Shown: positions 6,863 through 15,694, numbered from the stretch's first letter. The stretch: 64,000 bases of DNA from Frigoribacterium sp. Leaf263 (GCF_001422285.1 NZ_LMMO01000007.1:611-64610), one strand, 5' to 3'. Translations and numbers: made by a program. Notes: generated by a model not told the origin, from the sequence alone.

Positions 6863-8533
6863 TCACGCCCGCCAGCGCCACCGAGCCGCCCCGACCACGC
6901 CGAGCAGCGTCGCGGACACGACCAGAGGCACGGGCGTCGCCGCCGCGAGCGCCGCGGAGCCGCCGACCAGACCGGCGAGCACGAGTCCGTCGACCGCCCA
7001 GATCACGCGCACCAGGGCCATCGGGTCACCGGCCGGCGACGACACCGGCAGCAGCAGCGCGGGCGGCATCGGCCCCTTGAGCGCGCCGGTCGCCCGGACG
7101 CCCAGCGACAGCACCGCGGCGGCCGCCGCGGCGAGGGGCACCGCACCTCCTGCCGTCGGCCCCACGAGGCCCGCCGTCACGACGCCCGCGGTCACGAGCA
7201 CGACGACGGTCAGGACCAGGGGGAACAGAGCGTGCAACCCGAGGAGGTGCGGGTCGCCCACCCCGTAGAGGGTGACGTCGCCCACGACGGCGGCCGCATG
7301 ACGGAGGCCGTCGGTGATCGGGCCGAGACCGGCGAACACGACGAGTCCGGCGGCGGTGCCGAGCAGCACGGTCGAGTCGACGGCGGACGACGCCGCACCG
7401 GTCGACGTCGCCGCGCCGAGCAGGACCCCGCCCCCGGCCAGCGCCATGACGCCGAGTGCGAGCCGGACCGGCGTGCGGGCCGCACCGATCGCGTCGCGCC
7501 GCACGAAGGTCCACGCCCTCCACCGCGACGGTCGCACCGCCGCGAATCGACGACCGACCCGGGGTCGCGACCGGTAGATCGCGGTCGCCCCGGCGAGGTC
7601 GACGCCCGACACGAGACTCGACGCCGCCTCCCACCGCGACGCCTGCGCCAGCAGATCGTGCGGCCGGAGGCGCGCCAGAAGCCACGGCGTCACGGCGAGC
7701 GCAGCGGCGACCGAGGCGACGAGCGAGAGCACGGCTGCGATCTCCGGAGGCGCGATGCCGCCGACCGGATACGCCCGCTCGACCCAGCCACCCGGCGTCG
7801 CGACCGAGGCGGCGGGCACGAGCCGGCCCACGACCGCGGTCGCGACCGCACCCGCCGCCAGCCAGCCGGCGGCGCAGGGGGCGGCCTGCCCCACCAGCCA
7901 CGACACGAGGATCACGACGCCGACGAGCGCCCCGGCGACGACGAAGAGCAGCGCGGCCCCGGGTGACGCAGCGCCGGCCTGCACCAGCGTCGCTCCGATG
8001 ACGGCGGCCGCACCGGCGCCCGAGACCACGAGGGCCGCGCCGGCCCGGACGAGAGGGCGCCGGAAGGCCTCGAGCCGCGGCAGGTCGGCGGTCGCCAAGG
8101 CGAACACGAGGAGCGGTGTCGACGAGACCGGGCCCCGCTCGCGGCCGAGCACGAGGGCCGCGCCGATCAGCGACGCGACGACGATGCCGGCGGCTCCCGG
8201 CGCCTGGGCCGAGGTCAGCGCGGCGACGCCCTCGGCGCTGACGGCGGTCGTCCAGACGAGCCGCGCGACCGGAGCGACGACGACGAGGCCGAGCGCGACG
8301 ATCACGTAGGCGCGATACCAGCGGTCGTGGCGGGTCCGGGCCGAGCGCGCCTCCCACACGCCCCGGACCGCGGCGACGCGAGCTCGGGCTCGGGCTCGCG
8401 CGCGGACTCGGTCTCGCGCTCGCGTGCCGGGGCGGGGGCGGGGGCGGGGGCGGGGGCGGGGGCGGGGGCGGGCGCTCGCGCCCTCGTGCCGACCGTCGCC
8501 GTCGCGGTCGCCGTCGCGGACTGGCGTGCTCAT
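6863..8533 (-). CDS. Integral membrane protein, probable ABC transporter permease (556 aa)
   Basis: About 12 or more hydrophobic segments, such as AYVIVALGLVVVAPVARLVW and GAALLFVVAGALVGVVILV, follow an N-terminal basic region of alternating Arg-Pro then Arg-Ala residues (about 22-53). That region is encoded by a G/C hexamer repeat. ATG 8533 overlaps the stop of an ABC ATPase gene (ATGA), which is the main reason to call it the membrane partner of that ATPase. The sequence is not a recognised permease family to my eye. Substrate unknown; an export role is more likely because no binding protein is encoded. Confidence 0.7.
   Translation of the reverse strand: MSTPVRDGDRDGDGRHEGASARPRPRPRPRPRPRPGTRARDRVRARARARARVAAVRGVWEARSARTRHDRWYRAYVIVALGLVVVAPVARLVWTTAVSAEGVAALTSAQAPGAAGIVVASLIGAALVLGRERGPVSSTPLLVFALATADLPRLEAFRRPLVRAGAALVVSGAGAAAVIGATLVQAGAASPGAALLFVVAGALVGVVILVSWLVGQAAPCAAGWLAAGAVATAVVGRLVPAASVATPGGWVERAYPVGGIAPPEIAAVLSLVASVAAALAVTPWLLARLRPHDLLAQASRWEAASSLVSGVDLAGATAIYRSRPRVGRRFAAVRPSRWRAWTFVRRDAIGAARTPVRLALGVMALAGGGVLLGAATSTGAASSAVDSTVLLGTAAGLVVFAGLGPITDGLRHAAAVVGDVTLYGVGDPHLLGLHALFPLVLTVVVLVTAGVVTAGLVGPTAGGAVPLAAAAAAVLSLGVRATGALKGPMPPALLLPVSSPAGDPMALVRVIWAVDGLVLAGLVGGSAALAAATPVPLVVSATLLGVVGAARWRWRA
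8429..8472. repeat. GGGGGC hexanucleotide tandem repeat inside a coding region
   Basis: About seven perfect GGGGGC units. On the coding (minus) strand they encode alternating Arg-Pro residues near the N-terminus of the membrane protein. The unit is a multiple of three, so copy-number change keeps the frame. Confidence 0.9.
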
Positions 8534-9165
8534 GCGGCGGCGGCCAGCTCGAGCGTGCTCCCGCCGAGCGCGTCGGCGAGCACGTCGCTGTGGGTGGCCA
8601 CCACGATCGTCGCCCCGTCGTCTCGGCGAGCCCGTAGCACCCGGACGACGGCGGCGAGGTGCTCGGGGTCGAGTCGCTGCTCGGGCTCGTCGACGATCAG
8701 CAGCTCGAACGGCCGGGCCAGCACGAGGGCGAGGCCGAACAGCTGGGTCTGCCCCGACGACAGCTCATGCGGGTACCTCGCTCCCAGCCCGCCGGAGCCG
8801 CCGAGCCCCAGGTCACCCAGGACCGAGCGGGCGAGCGCGGACGCCTCGTCGCCGTCGACCCAGGTCGAGGCGACGAGCAGCACGTGGTCGGCGATCGTCA
8901 GGTCGGGTGCGAAGGGCGGCAGACCGATCAGGGCCGCGACCCTCCGCCGGAACTCGCGGTCCCGGGCGTCGACGTCCGCCCCTCCCACCCTCAGGCGGCC
9001 GCTGGTCGGGTGGCGGGAGCCGGCGAGGAGGCGCAGCAGAGTGGACTTGCCGGCCCCGTTGCCGCCCCGCACCACGAGCACCTCCCCCGCGGCGACCGAC
9101 ACGGACACGGGTGCGAGCAGGGTCACGCCGTCCACCCGGACACCGGCCTGGTCGACATCGATCAT
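8530..9165 (-). CDS. ABC transporter ATP-binding protein (211 aa)
   Basis: Single ABC ATPase domain: Walker A GGNGAGKST (about residues 34-42), signature LSSGQTQ, Walker B LLIVDEPEQRLDPE, H-loop VVATHSD. The length is that of a minimal exporter-type ATPase. ATG 9165 (MIDVDQAGVRV) is preferred; the frame stays open 39 codons upstream, but that extension is Arg/Gly-rich and not ABC-like. It is followed, with overlap, by the membrane protein at 6863-8533, forming a two-gene transporter. Confidence 0.9.
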   Translation of the reverse strand: MIDVDQAGVRVDGVTLLAPVSVSVAAGEVLVVRGGNGAGKSTLLRLLAGSRHPTSGRLRVGGADVDARDREFRRRVAALIGLPPFAPDLTIADHVLLVASTWVDGDEASALARSVLGDLGLGGSGGLGARYPHELSSGQTQLFGLALVLARPFELLIVDEPEQRLDPEHLAAVVRVLRARRDDGATIVVATHSDVLADALGGSTLELAAAA

Positions 9166-9244
9166 GGGTCGAGTCTGCCAAGCCCGCACCCCACCCGTCG
9201 AGCATCCCCGCACCGCGCCCGCTCCCCGCACCGCACCCCGAGCA

Positions 9245-9314
9245 GCGCGACACCCCGTTTCCCGCGTGACACCCCCATCCATCGGGGTGTCGCGCCGATA
9301 ACGGGGTGTCGCGC
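9245..9314. repeat. Large intergenic inverted repeat
   Basis: Arms GCGCGACACCCCGTT (9245-9259) and AACGGGGTGTCGCGC (9300-9314) are a perfect 15-bp inverted repeat. A second pair of the same core, GACACCCC and GGGGTGTCGCG, lies inside at about 9268-9294. It sits downstream of the iron-transport ATPase gene and upstream of the next operon on the same strand, so it may terminate the former. Confidence 0.85.
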
Positions 9315-9378
9315 GGAGTGAGGGCGCGGCGCGGACGCGCGGTGCGGCGGGGGCGTCACGCCCGCGGCGCGCTCCCGC

Positions 9379-10191
9379 CTACGCTCCCGCCGCCGCGCGG
9401 TGGTGCCGTCCGAGCGGCAGCATCATCGGCGACCCCGTCGTCGGGTCGGTGATGACGCGGCTGTCGAGGCCGAAGACGGCCCGCACGCAGTCCTCGGTCA
9501 GCACCTCGTGCGGCGTGCCGACGGCGTGCACGCGCCCCCCGGCGACCGCGACGAGGTGGTCGGCGTACCGCGCGGCGAGGTTGAGGTCGTGCAGCACCAT
9601 GACGACGGTCGTCCCGCGCGACCGGTTGAGATCGGTCAGCAGATCGAGCACCTCGATCTGGTGACTGACGTCCAGGAAGGTCGTGGGCTCGTCGAGCAGC
9701 AGCAGGTCCGTCTGCTGGGCCAGGGCCATGGCGATCCAGACGCGCTGGCGCTGCCCGCCCGAGAGCTCGTCGACGGCGCGGTCGGCGAGCACCGTCGTGT
9801 CCGTCGCATCGAGCGCCGCGGCGACGGCCACGTCGTCGGCAGTGGTCCAGCGCGAGAGGATCCCCTGATGCGGGTGGCGGCCCCGGCCGACGAGGTCGGC
9901 GACGGTGATGCCCTCGGGTGCGACGGGCGACTGGGGCAGCAGACCGAGGGTGCGGGCCACCTGCCGGGCCGGCAGCCGATGCACCTCCGACCCGTCGAGC
10001 ACGACCCGCCCCGAGACGGGCTTGAGCAGCCGCGACATCGATCGCAGCAGGGTCGACTTGCCGCACGCGTTCGCCCCGACGATGGCGGTCATGCGCCCGG
10101 GGGGCACCACGAGATCGAGGTCGTCGACGACGACCCGGTCGCCGTACGCCAGGGTGAGATGCTCGATCTCGAGGGTGTGGTCGATGGTCAC
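9379..10191 (-). CDS. Iron-siderophore ABC transporter ATP-binding protein (270 aa)
   Basis: FecE/FepC-type ATPase: Walker A GANACGKST, Q-loop GLLPQSP, signature LSGGQRQRVWIAMALAQ, Walker B LLLLDEPTTFLDVSHQ, and VLHDLNLAARYADH, all typical of siderophore and cobalamin importers. It begins with GTG at 10191: GGAGG lies six bases upstream, and the start overlaps the permease stop (GTGA). It is the last gene of a four-gene operon with a lipoprotein and two permeases, presumably iron-repressed through the box at 13474. Confidence 0.95.
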   Translation of the reverse strand: MTIDHTLEIEHLTLAYGDRVVVDDLDLVVPPGRMTAIVGANACGKSTLLRSMSRLLKPVSGRVVLDGSEVHRLPARQVARTLGLLPQSPVAPEGITVADLVGRGRHPHQGILSRWTTADDVAVAAALDATDTTVLADRAVDELSGGQRQRVWIAMALAQQTDLLLLDEPTTFLDVSHQIEVLDLLTDLNRSRGTTVVMVLHDLNLAARYADHLVAVAGGRVHAVGTPHEVLTEDCVRAVFGLDSRVITDPTTGSPMMLPLGRHHRAAAGA

Positions 10192-11264
10192 AACGAGCCT
10201 CCGGCGCGATTGGTGCGGACGATGAGGTAGATCAGGTACGGCGCCCCGAGCACGCCCGTGACGACCCCGACGGGGAACCTCGTGCCGAGGGCGTACTGGC
10301 CCACGACGTCGGCGACGAGCACGAGCAGCGCGCCCACGAGCGCCGACGGCACGAGCAGCGCGCCGTTCGGTCCGACGATGCGGGCGGCGATCGGCCCCGA
10401 CAGGAACGCCACGAACGCGATGGGTCCGCAGGCCGCGGTGGCGAACGAGATGAGCCCGACGGCGGCGACGATGACGATCAGGCGGGTGCGGTCGACCCGC
10501 ACGCCGAGCGCCGACGCGGTGTCGTCGCCGAGCTGCGTGACCGACAGGTCGCGCGACTGCGACAGGAGCACCGGCGTCAGCACCGCGAGAGCGATCAGCA
10601 CGGGCACGACCTGCGGCCAGCTCGTCCCGTTGAGGCTGCCGGTCAGCCAGCGGGTCGCCTCCTGGAGGTCCCACTGCGCGGCGCCCGAGAGGACGTACGC
10701 GGTCAGGCTGTCGAGCATCGCGGCGATGCCGATGCCGATCAGCACGAGTCGGGTGCCGGCCACGCCGCCCTTCTTCGACAGCAGGTAGACGAGCACGGCG
10801 ACGGCGAGTCCGGCGACGATCGCGAACGCCGACACCTGGGCGTCGTCGAGCGACAGGGTGATGATGGCGAAGGCGGCGGCCGCGCTGGCGCCCGAGCTGA
10901 TGCCGATGATGTCCGGGCTCGCGAGCGGGTTCCGCAGCATGGTCTGGAACGTCACGCCGCCGAGCCCGAAGCACAGGCCGGCGGCGACCGCGAGCACCGC
11001 TCGGGGCAGCCGGAGGCGCCCGACGGTGAACCCCGCACCGGGGACGTCGTGCCCGAGCAGCACGCCGAGCACCTCGGCGGGTCCGTAGAAGGTCCGCCCC
11101 ACCATGAGGCTCACCACGAACACGACGACGACCGCGGCGACGAGCACCCCGATGACGGTGCGACGCCGACGACCCCGGGCGCGACGCGCGCGTGCGACCT
11201 CGTGGGCGGCGGAGGCGATCGCCGAGGAGGCGCGGGTCGCGTCCCTGACGTCGGCGGCGCTCAC
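10188..11264 (-). CDS. Iron-siderophore ABC transporter permease, FecCD family (358 aa)
   Basis: Inner-membrane permease with about ten helices. Family blocks: RLPRAVLAVAAGLCFGLGGVTFQTMLRNPLASPDIIGISSGAS near the N-terminus (about 85-130), GPIAFVAFLSGPIAARIVGP, and the ending TGVLGAPYLIYLIVRTNR. The N-terminal about 35 residues are Arg-rich and cytosolic. GTG 11264 overlaps the preceding permease stop. It pairs with the other FecCD protein (11261-12307) as a heterodimer. Confidence 0.95.
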   Translation of the reverse strand: MSAADVRDATRASSAIASAAHEVARARRARGRRRRTVIGVLVAAVVVVFVVSLMVGRTFYGPAEVLGVLLGHDVPGAGFTVGRLRLPRAVLAVAAGLCFGLGGVTFQTMLRNPLASPDIIGISSGASAAAAFAIITLSLDDAQVSAFAIVAGLAVAVLVYLLSKKGGVAGTRLVLIGIGIAAMLDSLTAYVLSGAAQWDLQEATRWLTGSLNGTSWPQVVPVLIALAVLTPVLLSQSRDLSVTQLGDDTASALGVRVDRTRLIVIVAAVGLISFATAACGPIAFVAFLSGPIAARIVGPNGALLVPSALVGALLVLVADVVGQYALGTRFPVGVVTGVLGAPYLIYLIVRTNRAGGSL

Positions 11265-12307
11265 AGCGCGCGCACCTTCGACCGGCGCACGATCCAGATG
11301 AAGAAGGGCGCGCCGATCAGCGCGGTGACGATGCCGACGTCGATCTCGGCGGGTCGGGCGACCACGCGGCCGACGACGTCCGACGCGGTCAGCAGCACCG
11401 CGCCTCCCAGGGCCGAGTACGGCAGCAGCCAGCGGTGGTCGACCCCGGTCAGCAGGCGGCAGGCGTGGGGCACGACCAGGCCGACGAAGCCGATCGGGCC
11501 CGTGACGGCCGTGGCGGCGCCGCAGAGCACCACCGCGCCGAGGGCCGCGGCGCCGCGGGCGACGGCGACCCGCTCGCCGAGCCCGGCCGCGAGATCGTCA
11601 CCGAGCGCCAGCGAGTTCAGCGCCTTCGCCGAGAGCAGGCACACCACGAGTCCGACCACGAGGAACGGCATCACCTGACCGAGGCTCGAGAACGTGCCGC
11701 CGCCGACGCCGCCGATCTGCCACGAGCGGATGTTGGCGGCGATGTCGCCTCGGGGCAGCGCCACGGCGGTGATGAACGACGCGAGGGCGGCCGAGGTGGC
11801 GGCCCCGGCGAGGGCGAGCTTGAGGGGCGTCGCGCCGCCGCGCCCGAGCGAGCCGATCGTGTAGACGAACAGGGCGGTCACCGCGGCACCGGAGATGGCG
11901 ACCCAGACGATGCTCGTCGCGGCGCTCAGGCCGAAGAACGCGAGACCCGCGACGACCGCGAGGGAGGCGCCGGTGTTGATCCCGAGGATCCCCGGGTCGG
12001 CCAGGGGGTTGCGGGTCACCCCCTGCATCACCGCGCCCGAGACGGCCAGGGCGGCTCCGGCGACCGCGGCGAGGAGGGTCCGCGGCACCCGCTTCGCCAC
12101 CGACGCGCGGTCGAACCCGTCGGTGGCGCCGCCCAGGGCGGCCCAGACGTCGTCGAGGGCGACGGCGCGCGTGCCGATGACCAGCGACAGGGTCATGACG
12201 ACGGCGAGCGCTCCGATCAGCGCGAACAGCCAGAGGGCGCGCGAACGCCTCGGGCGTCGCACGACGGCGACGCCCGAGGCGGTCTCGGCGGGGAGGGCGG
12301 TGAGCAC
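11261..12307 (-). CDS. Iron-siderophore ABC transporter permease, FecCD family (348 aa)
   Basis: Second permease of the importer: VPRTLLAAVAGAALAVSGAVMQG, RNPLADPGILGINTGASLAVV, GPIGFVGLVVPHACRLLTG, GIVTALIGAPFFIWIVRRS are the usual FecCD blocks. GTG at 12307 shares a base with the TAG stop of the binding-protein gene (TAGTG), so the two are translationally coupled. The frame remains open far upstream but only as antisense-like Arg-rich sequence. Confidence 0.95.
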   Translation of the reverse strand: MLTALPAETASGVAVVRRPRRSRALWLFALIGALAVVMTLSLVIGTRAVALDDVWAALGGATDGFDRASVAKRVPRTLLAAVAGAALAVSGAVMQGVTRNPLADPGILGINTGASLAVVAGLAFFGLSAATSIVWVAISGAAVTALFVYTIGSLGRGGATPLKLALAGAATSAALASFITAVALPRGDIAANIRSWQIGGVGGGTFSSLGQVMPFLVVGLVVCLLSAKALNSLALGDDLAAGLGERVAVARGAAALGAVVLCGAATAVTGPIGFVGLVVPHACRLLTGVDHRWLLPYSALGGAVLLTASDVVGRVVARPAEIDVGIVTALIGAPFFIWIVRRSKVRAL

Positions 12308-13335
12308 TACGACTTCGCGGCGGCCTCGTCGAGCAGGTCGGCGTACTCGTCGAGGATCCACGAGATCGACAGGGGCGTCGGGTTCGCGGCGGTGCCGAGC
12401 GATCCGGTGCCGGGGAGCGCGACGATGGCCTCGTTCGCGACGGCGGGCATCTGCGAGAGCACGGGGTCGCTCTCGAGCGTCTTCACGAGCTCCTCGTCGC
12501 CGTAGGTGACGATGACGTCGACGTCGTCGAAGGTGTCGGCCGTCTCGGCGCTCTGCGTGAGCGAGAACAGGTCGGTCGCGGCCGAGGCGTCCGCGATGCT
12601 CTGCGGCTGCTGCAGACCGAGGTCGTCGAAGAACTGCACGCGGGTGTCGTGGGTCGTGTAGAAGCTGACCTCGCTGAGGTCGGTGGTGTCGACGTGGGTG
12701 AGGAACATCGCCGTCTTGTCGGCGAGCGCGGGGTGATCGGCGGCGACTCCGGCGATCTCCTCCTCGAGGTCGGCCACGAGCTGCTCGCCCTCGGCGGCCA
12801 TGCCCATGCCCGTGCTGTTGAGCTCGATCATGTCGCGCCACGAGGTGCCCCAGGCGGTCTCCGGGTAGGCGACGACGGGCGCGATCTCGCTGAGGGTGTC
12901 GTAGTCCTCCTGCGTCAGGCCGGAGTACGCGGCCAGGATCACGTCGGGCTCGGTGTCGGCCACGGCCTCGAAGTCGACGCCGTCGGTCTCGTCGAAGAGC
13001 ACCGGGGTCTCGCCGCCGAGCTCGTCGAGCTTCTCGCTCACCCACGGCAGGACGCCGTCGCCGTCGTCGTCGCCGAAGTCCGCACGCGCCATGCCGACGG
13101 GGACGACGCCCAGCGCGAGCGGCACCTCCTGGTTGGCCCAGTTGACCGTGGCGACGCGTTCCGGCTTCGTCTCGATCGTCGTCGTCCCGAGAGCGTGCTC
13201 GATCGTGATCGGGCTGAAGTCGGCGGACGCTGCGGGCGCGTCGTCGGTCGCACCGGCGTCGGCGGAGCAGCCGACGAGGCCGACGGCGAGGGCGGACGCG
13301 GCGCTCAGGGCGAGCAGGGTGGAGGTGCGGGACAT
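12307..13335 (-). CDS. Iron-siderophore ABC transporter substrate-binding lipoprotein (342 aa)
   Basis: Extracytoplasmic binding protein of the FecB/FhuD type. A signal peptide ends in the lipobox LVGC (Cys about residue 23). The mature protein has the family features ITIEHALGTTTIETKPERVATVNW near the start and DVILAAYSGLTQEDYDTLSEIAPVV in the middle. It is the first gene of the importer operon and lies 140 bp from a DtxR/IdeR-type box, so it should be repressed by iron. The siderophore is not deducible. Confidence 0.95.
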   Translation of the reverse strand: MSRTSTLLALSAASALAVGLVGCSADAGATDDAPAASADFSPITIEHALGTTTIETKPERVATVNWANQEVPLALGVVPVGMARADFGDDDGDGVLPWVSEKLDELGGETPVLFDETDGVDFEAVADTEPDVILAAYSGLTQEDYDTLSEIAPVVAYPETAWGTSWRDMIELNSTGMGMAAEGEQLVADLEEEIAGVAADHPALADKTAMFLTHVDTTDLSEVSFYTTHDTRVQFFDDLGLQQPQSIADASAATDLFSLTQSAETADTFDDVDVIVTYGDEELVKTLESDPVLSQMPAVANEAIVALPGTGSLGTAANPTPLSISWILDEYADLLDEAAAKS

Positions 13336-13473
13336 GGGTTCCTCTCGAGGCGGGACGGGATGCCGGACAGGGGACGACCGGTGTCGGGAGGGCGCGCGGA
13401 GAGTGCGCCGCGTCGACTGACGCCCCGACCGCTCTGCTGTGGGGAGCGTCGGGGAGGCACGGTGGTCACCGTG

Positions 13474-13492
13474 TTAGGCATGCCTAACCTAA
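13474..13492. promoter_or_regulatory. DtxR/IdeR-type iron box
   Basis: TTAGGCATGCCTAACCTAA closely matches the 19-bp actinobacterial iron box and contains the perfect palindrome GTTAGGCATGCCTAAC (13473-13488). It lies 140 bp upstream of the siderophore-binding protein start on the minus strand and 110 bp upstream of the ArsC-like gene on the plus strand. Iron-loaded DtxR/IdeR would repress the importer; an effect on the ArsC-like gene is possible. Confidence 0.9.
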
Positions 13493-13599
13493 CTGGGATT
13501 CGACGTCGGGGGCAAGTCCGCGACGCGGCTCCTGAGGGGCGGATCGGGCATCATGGGGCGAGCCCTGATCGGGCGCGACCCGCCCGGGAAGGAACCCGC

Positions 13600-14007
13600 A
13601 TGAGCGTCAAGCCCACCGTCCTGTTCGTCTGCGTGCACAACGCCGGCCGCTCGCAGATGGCCGCCGGCTATCTGCAGGCCCTGGCCGGCGACCGCGTCGA
13701 GGTCCTCTCGGCCGGCAGCGAGCCGCGCGACGAGATCAACCCGGTGGCGATCGAGGCCATGGCCGAGGAGGGCGTCGACATCGCCGGCAACCAGCCGAAG
13801 GTGCTCACCACCGACGCCGTCCGGGCGAGCGACGTCGTCATCACGATGGGCTGCGGCGACGCGTGCCCGATCTTCCCGGGCAAGCGCTACGAGGACTGGG
13901 CGCTCGACGACCCGGCCGGTCAGGGCATCGAGGCCGTGCGCCCGATCCGCGACGACATCAAGGAGCGGGTCGAGGCCCTGCTGAGCGAGATCGCGCCCGC
14001 TCCGTGA
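13600..14007 (+). CDS. Low-molecular-weight phosphatase / ArsC-type arsenate reductase (135 aa)
   Basis: LMW-PTP fold: P-loop VCVHNAGRSQMAAGYL with the nucleophilic Cys, the second segment VITMGCGDACPIFPGKRYEDWALDDPAGQ with two further Cys and the DP general acid. The three-Cys arrangement matches thioredoxin- or mycothiol-linked arsenate reductases more than protein phosphatases. ATG 13600 has AAGGAA about eight bases upstream. Its 3' end overlaps the convergent GrpB-family gene by 50 bp. No other arsenic gene is nearby, so the true substrate is uncertain. Confidence 0.85.
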   Translation: MSVKPTVLFVCVHNAGRSQMAAGYLQALAGDRVEVLSAGSEPRDEINPVAIEAMAEEGVDIAGNQPKVLTTDAVRASDVVITMGCGDACPIFPGKRYEDWALDDPAGQGIEAVRPIRDDIKERVEALLSEIAPAP

Positions 14008-14539
14008 TCTCGGCGACGACGTCGTCCTTCGCGTCGGAGTAGGCGTTCGAGTCGGTCCACGACCGCTGCATCAGCGCCTCCTTGACCCCCTGGTAGAGCG
14101 CACGGTCGGCGGCGTCCGCGCGGAGGTGATCGCGCAGGAGGAGGTAGTCGGCGATCGCGCGATGACCGCGCTCGTAGACGTGGACGTGCACGTCCCTGCT
14201 CGGCGTGCGGACGAGACGATGCTCGGGTTCGCGGACCCTCAGCTCGTAACCCGCGACGATGAGGGCGTCGAGGTAGTCCTCCTCCGCCGTGATGTCGGGC
14301 ACCGCGACCACGAGGTCGATGATCGGCTTCGCAGCGAGACCGGCGACGGACGTCGAGCCGATGTGCTCGATCTCGACGTCGAGCCCTGCCAGGGCCAGCG
14401 CGATGCGCTCGCGGTGGACGGCGTACACGTCGGCCCAGCGCGGGTCGTGGGGTTCGAGCCCGACGTGCAGGGGCTGGGGTCCGCCGACGAGCTCCAGCGA
14501 GGTCACGTCGGGGCGTCGGGGCGTGCGGCGGGTCGTCAT
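13958..14539 (-). CDS. GrpB / UPF0157 family protein (193 aa)
   Basis: Nucleotidyltransferase-like fold with the family signature: HDPRWADVYAVHRERI, IEHIGSTSVAGLAAKPIIDLVVAVPD (GST...PxxD) and HVHVYERGHRAIADYLLLRDHLRA. ATG 14539 follows a GAAGGAG site. The last 17 codons overlap the convergent ArsC-like gene and encode a basic RSRSAGPRPAP tail. The biochemical activity of the family is not established. Confidence 0.9.
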   Translation of the reverse strand: MTTRRTPRRPDVTSLELVGGPQPLHVGLEPHDPRWADVYAVHRERIALALAGLDVEIEHIGSTSVAGLAAKPIIDLVVAVPDITAEEDYLDALIVAGYELRVREPEHRLVRTPSRDVHVHVYERGHRAIADYLLLRDHLRADAADRALYQGVKEALMQRSWTDSNAYSDAKDDVVAEITERARSRSAGPRPAP

Positions 14540-14723
14540 CGTGAGGCTCCTTCGAGGGTCGGTCCCAGCGCGGTGGTCGACGGCCAGCCCGCCAACGTAA
14601 CCGGGCGCGCCCCGCGGTGCAAGCCGCCGGGTCGGGTGCACCGCGCCGGCCGGGGGTCCGGGCGGTGTCGAGCCGCGCCTCCTCGGTCTGGTCGGATGTC
14701 GGACCGCCTGCTACTTTGACGCC

Positions 14724-14972
14724 ATGTCCGCGTCGCGTGTGATGGCCCCCGAACCTCCCGCCGACGGCGCGAAGCCGAAGGGGCCGGCCTCGTACTTCGC
14801 CAGCATCGAGAAGACGTACGGCCGGCCCGTCCAGGAGTGGCTCGACCTCGCCGGCGAGCGGCTCGACGAGCACCCTCACATGCAGGTCGTGTCGTGGCTG
14901 AAGTCCGAGCACGGCATGGGCCACGGGCACGCCAACGCGATCGTCGCGTACGTGCGCCAGGCGCGCGCCTGA
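14724..14972 (+). CDS. DUF4287 domain protein (82 aa)
   Basis: Small soluble protein with the DUF4287 block GPASYFASIEKTYGRPVQEWLDLAGERL and the ending HGMGHGHANAIVAYVRQA. This helical domain is common in actinobacteria, sometimes fused to DUF5655. The function is unknown. It stands alone between the GrpB gene (divergent) and the acidic small protein at 15112. Confidence 0.88.
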   Translation: MSASRVMAPEPPADGAKPKGPASYFASIEKTYGRPVQEWLDLAGERLDEHPHMQVVSWLKSEHGMGHGHANAIVAYVRQARA

Positions 14973-15111
14973 TCCGCCGGCCTCCGCCACGGCGCCAGGT
15001 TCTTCACACGACGCCAGCATCATTCACCGCGTCGTGTCCACATCCCGGCGTTTTGCGCCCGCCGCGCTCGGAACGCCTAGCGTCGACCCCACGTCGCACG
15101 AGAGGACCACC

Positions 15112-15567
15112 ATGACCGACCACTCCCCGACCGACACCGGCCCGACCGGCACCGGCCAGGACGTCACCAGCCCCGAGGCCGGCCGCGCCGCGGTGGATGC
15201 GGCGACCCTCGAGGCCGCCGCAGTCGAGACGTACCGGGACAGCCGGGCCGACGGCGACAGCCCGAGCACCGGTGGCGCCGACGAGACCGGCGACACGAGC
15301 ACCGACACCCAGGGCGCACCCGCCGGCCCGGGCGACGCCACTCCCGACGGCGACGTCGTCCAGCCCCTCGGCGGCACCCTCTCGGGTGAGAAGGACTACG
15401 TCGTGGCCGACCCGGCCGGGCTCTCGGGCGAGCGGACCGCCGCTCTCACCGCCGACGACGAGACCGGCCGCGCGCCGGGGAACGAGGCGGACGGCGAGGT
15501 CGACACCGACGGTGCGAACGACGCGGGCGACGTCGGGGCCATGCGCCACGGCAGCGGCGGCCGCTGA
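15112..15567 (+). CDS. Hypothetical acidic low-complexity protein (151 aa)
   Basis: Strongly acidic, rich in Asp, Gly, Thr and Ala, with no hydrophobic segment and little predicted fold; only VVQPLGGTLSGEKDYVVADPAGLSGERTAALTADD looks ordered. GAGAGGA lies before ATG 15112, which supports a real gene. I do not recognise it. The composition resembles small stress or hydration-type proteins, but no function is claimed. Confidence 0.6.
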   Translation: MTDHSPTDTGPTGTGQDVTSPEAGRAAVDAATLEAAAVETYRDSRADGDSPSTGGADETGDTSTDTQGAPAGPGDATPDGDVVQPLGGTLSGEKDYVVADPAGLSGERTAALTADDETGRAPGNEADGEVDTDGANDAGDVGAMRHGSGGR

Positions 15568-15694
15568 CCTCGGCGGCCCACCCGACCGCGCGCGCCGCAC
15601 CGCGCCTCCTCCCCATCCCCACCGCACCCCGGTCGTCCCCGGCCGGCGCAACCGCCCGCCCGGGCGCATGGTCCTGTGGTGCATGCTGGAGGAG

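Noticed and set aside
14440-14470. GGTTCGAGCCC, which looks like a tRNA T-loop
   Set aside because: It is within the GrpB-family coding region and has no acceptor, D or anticodon arms around it.
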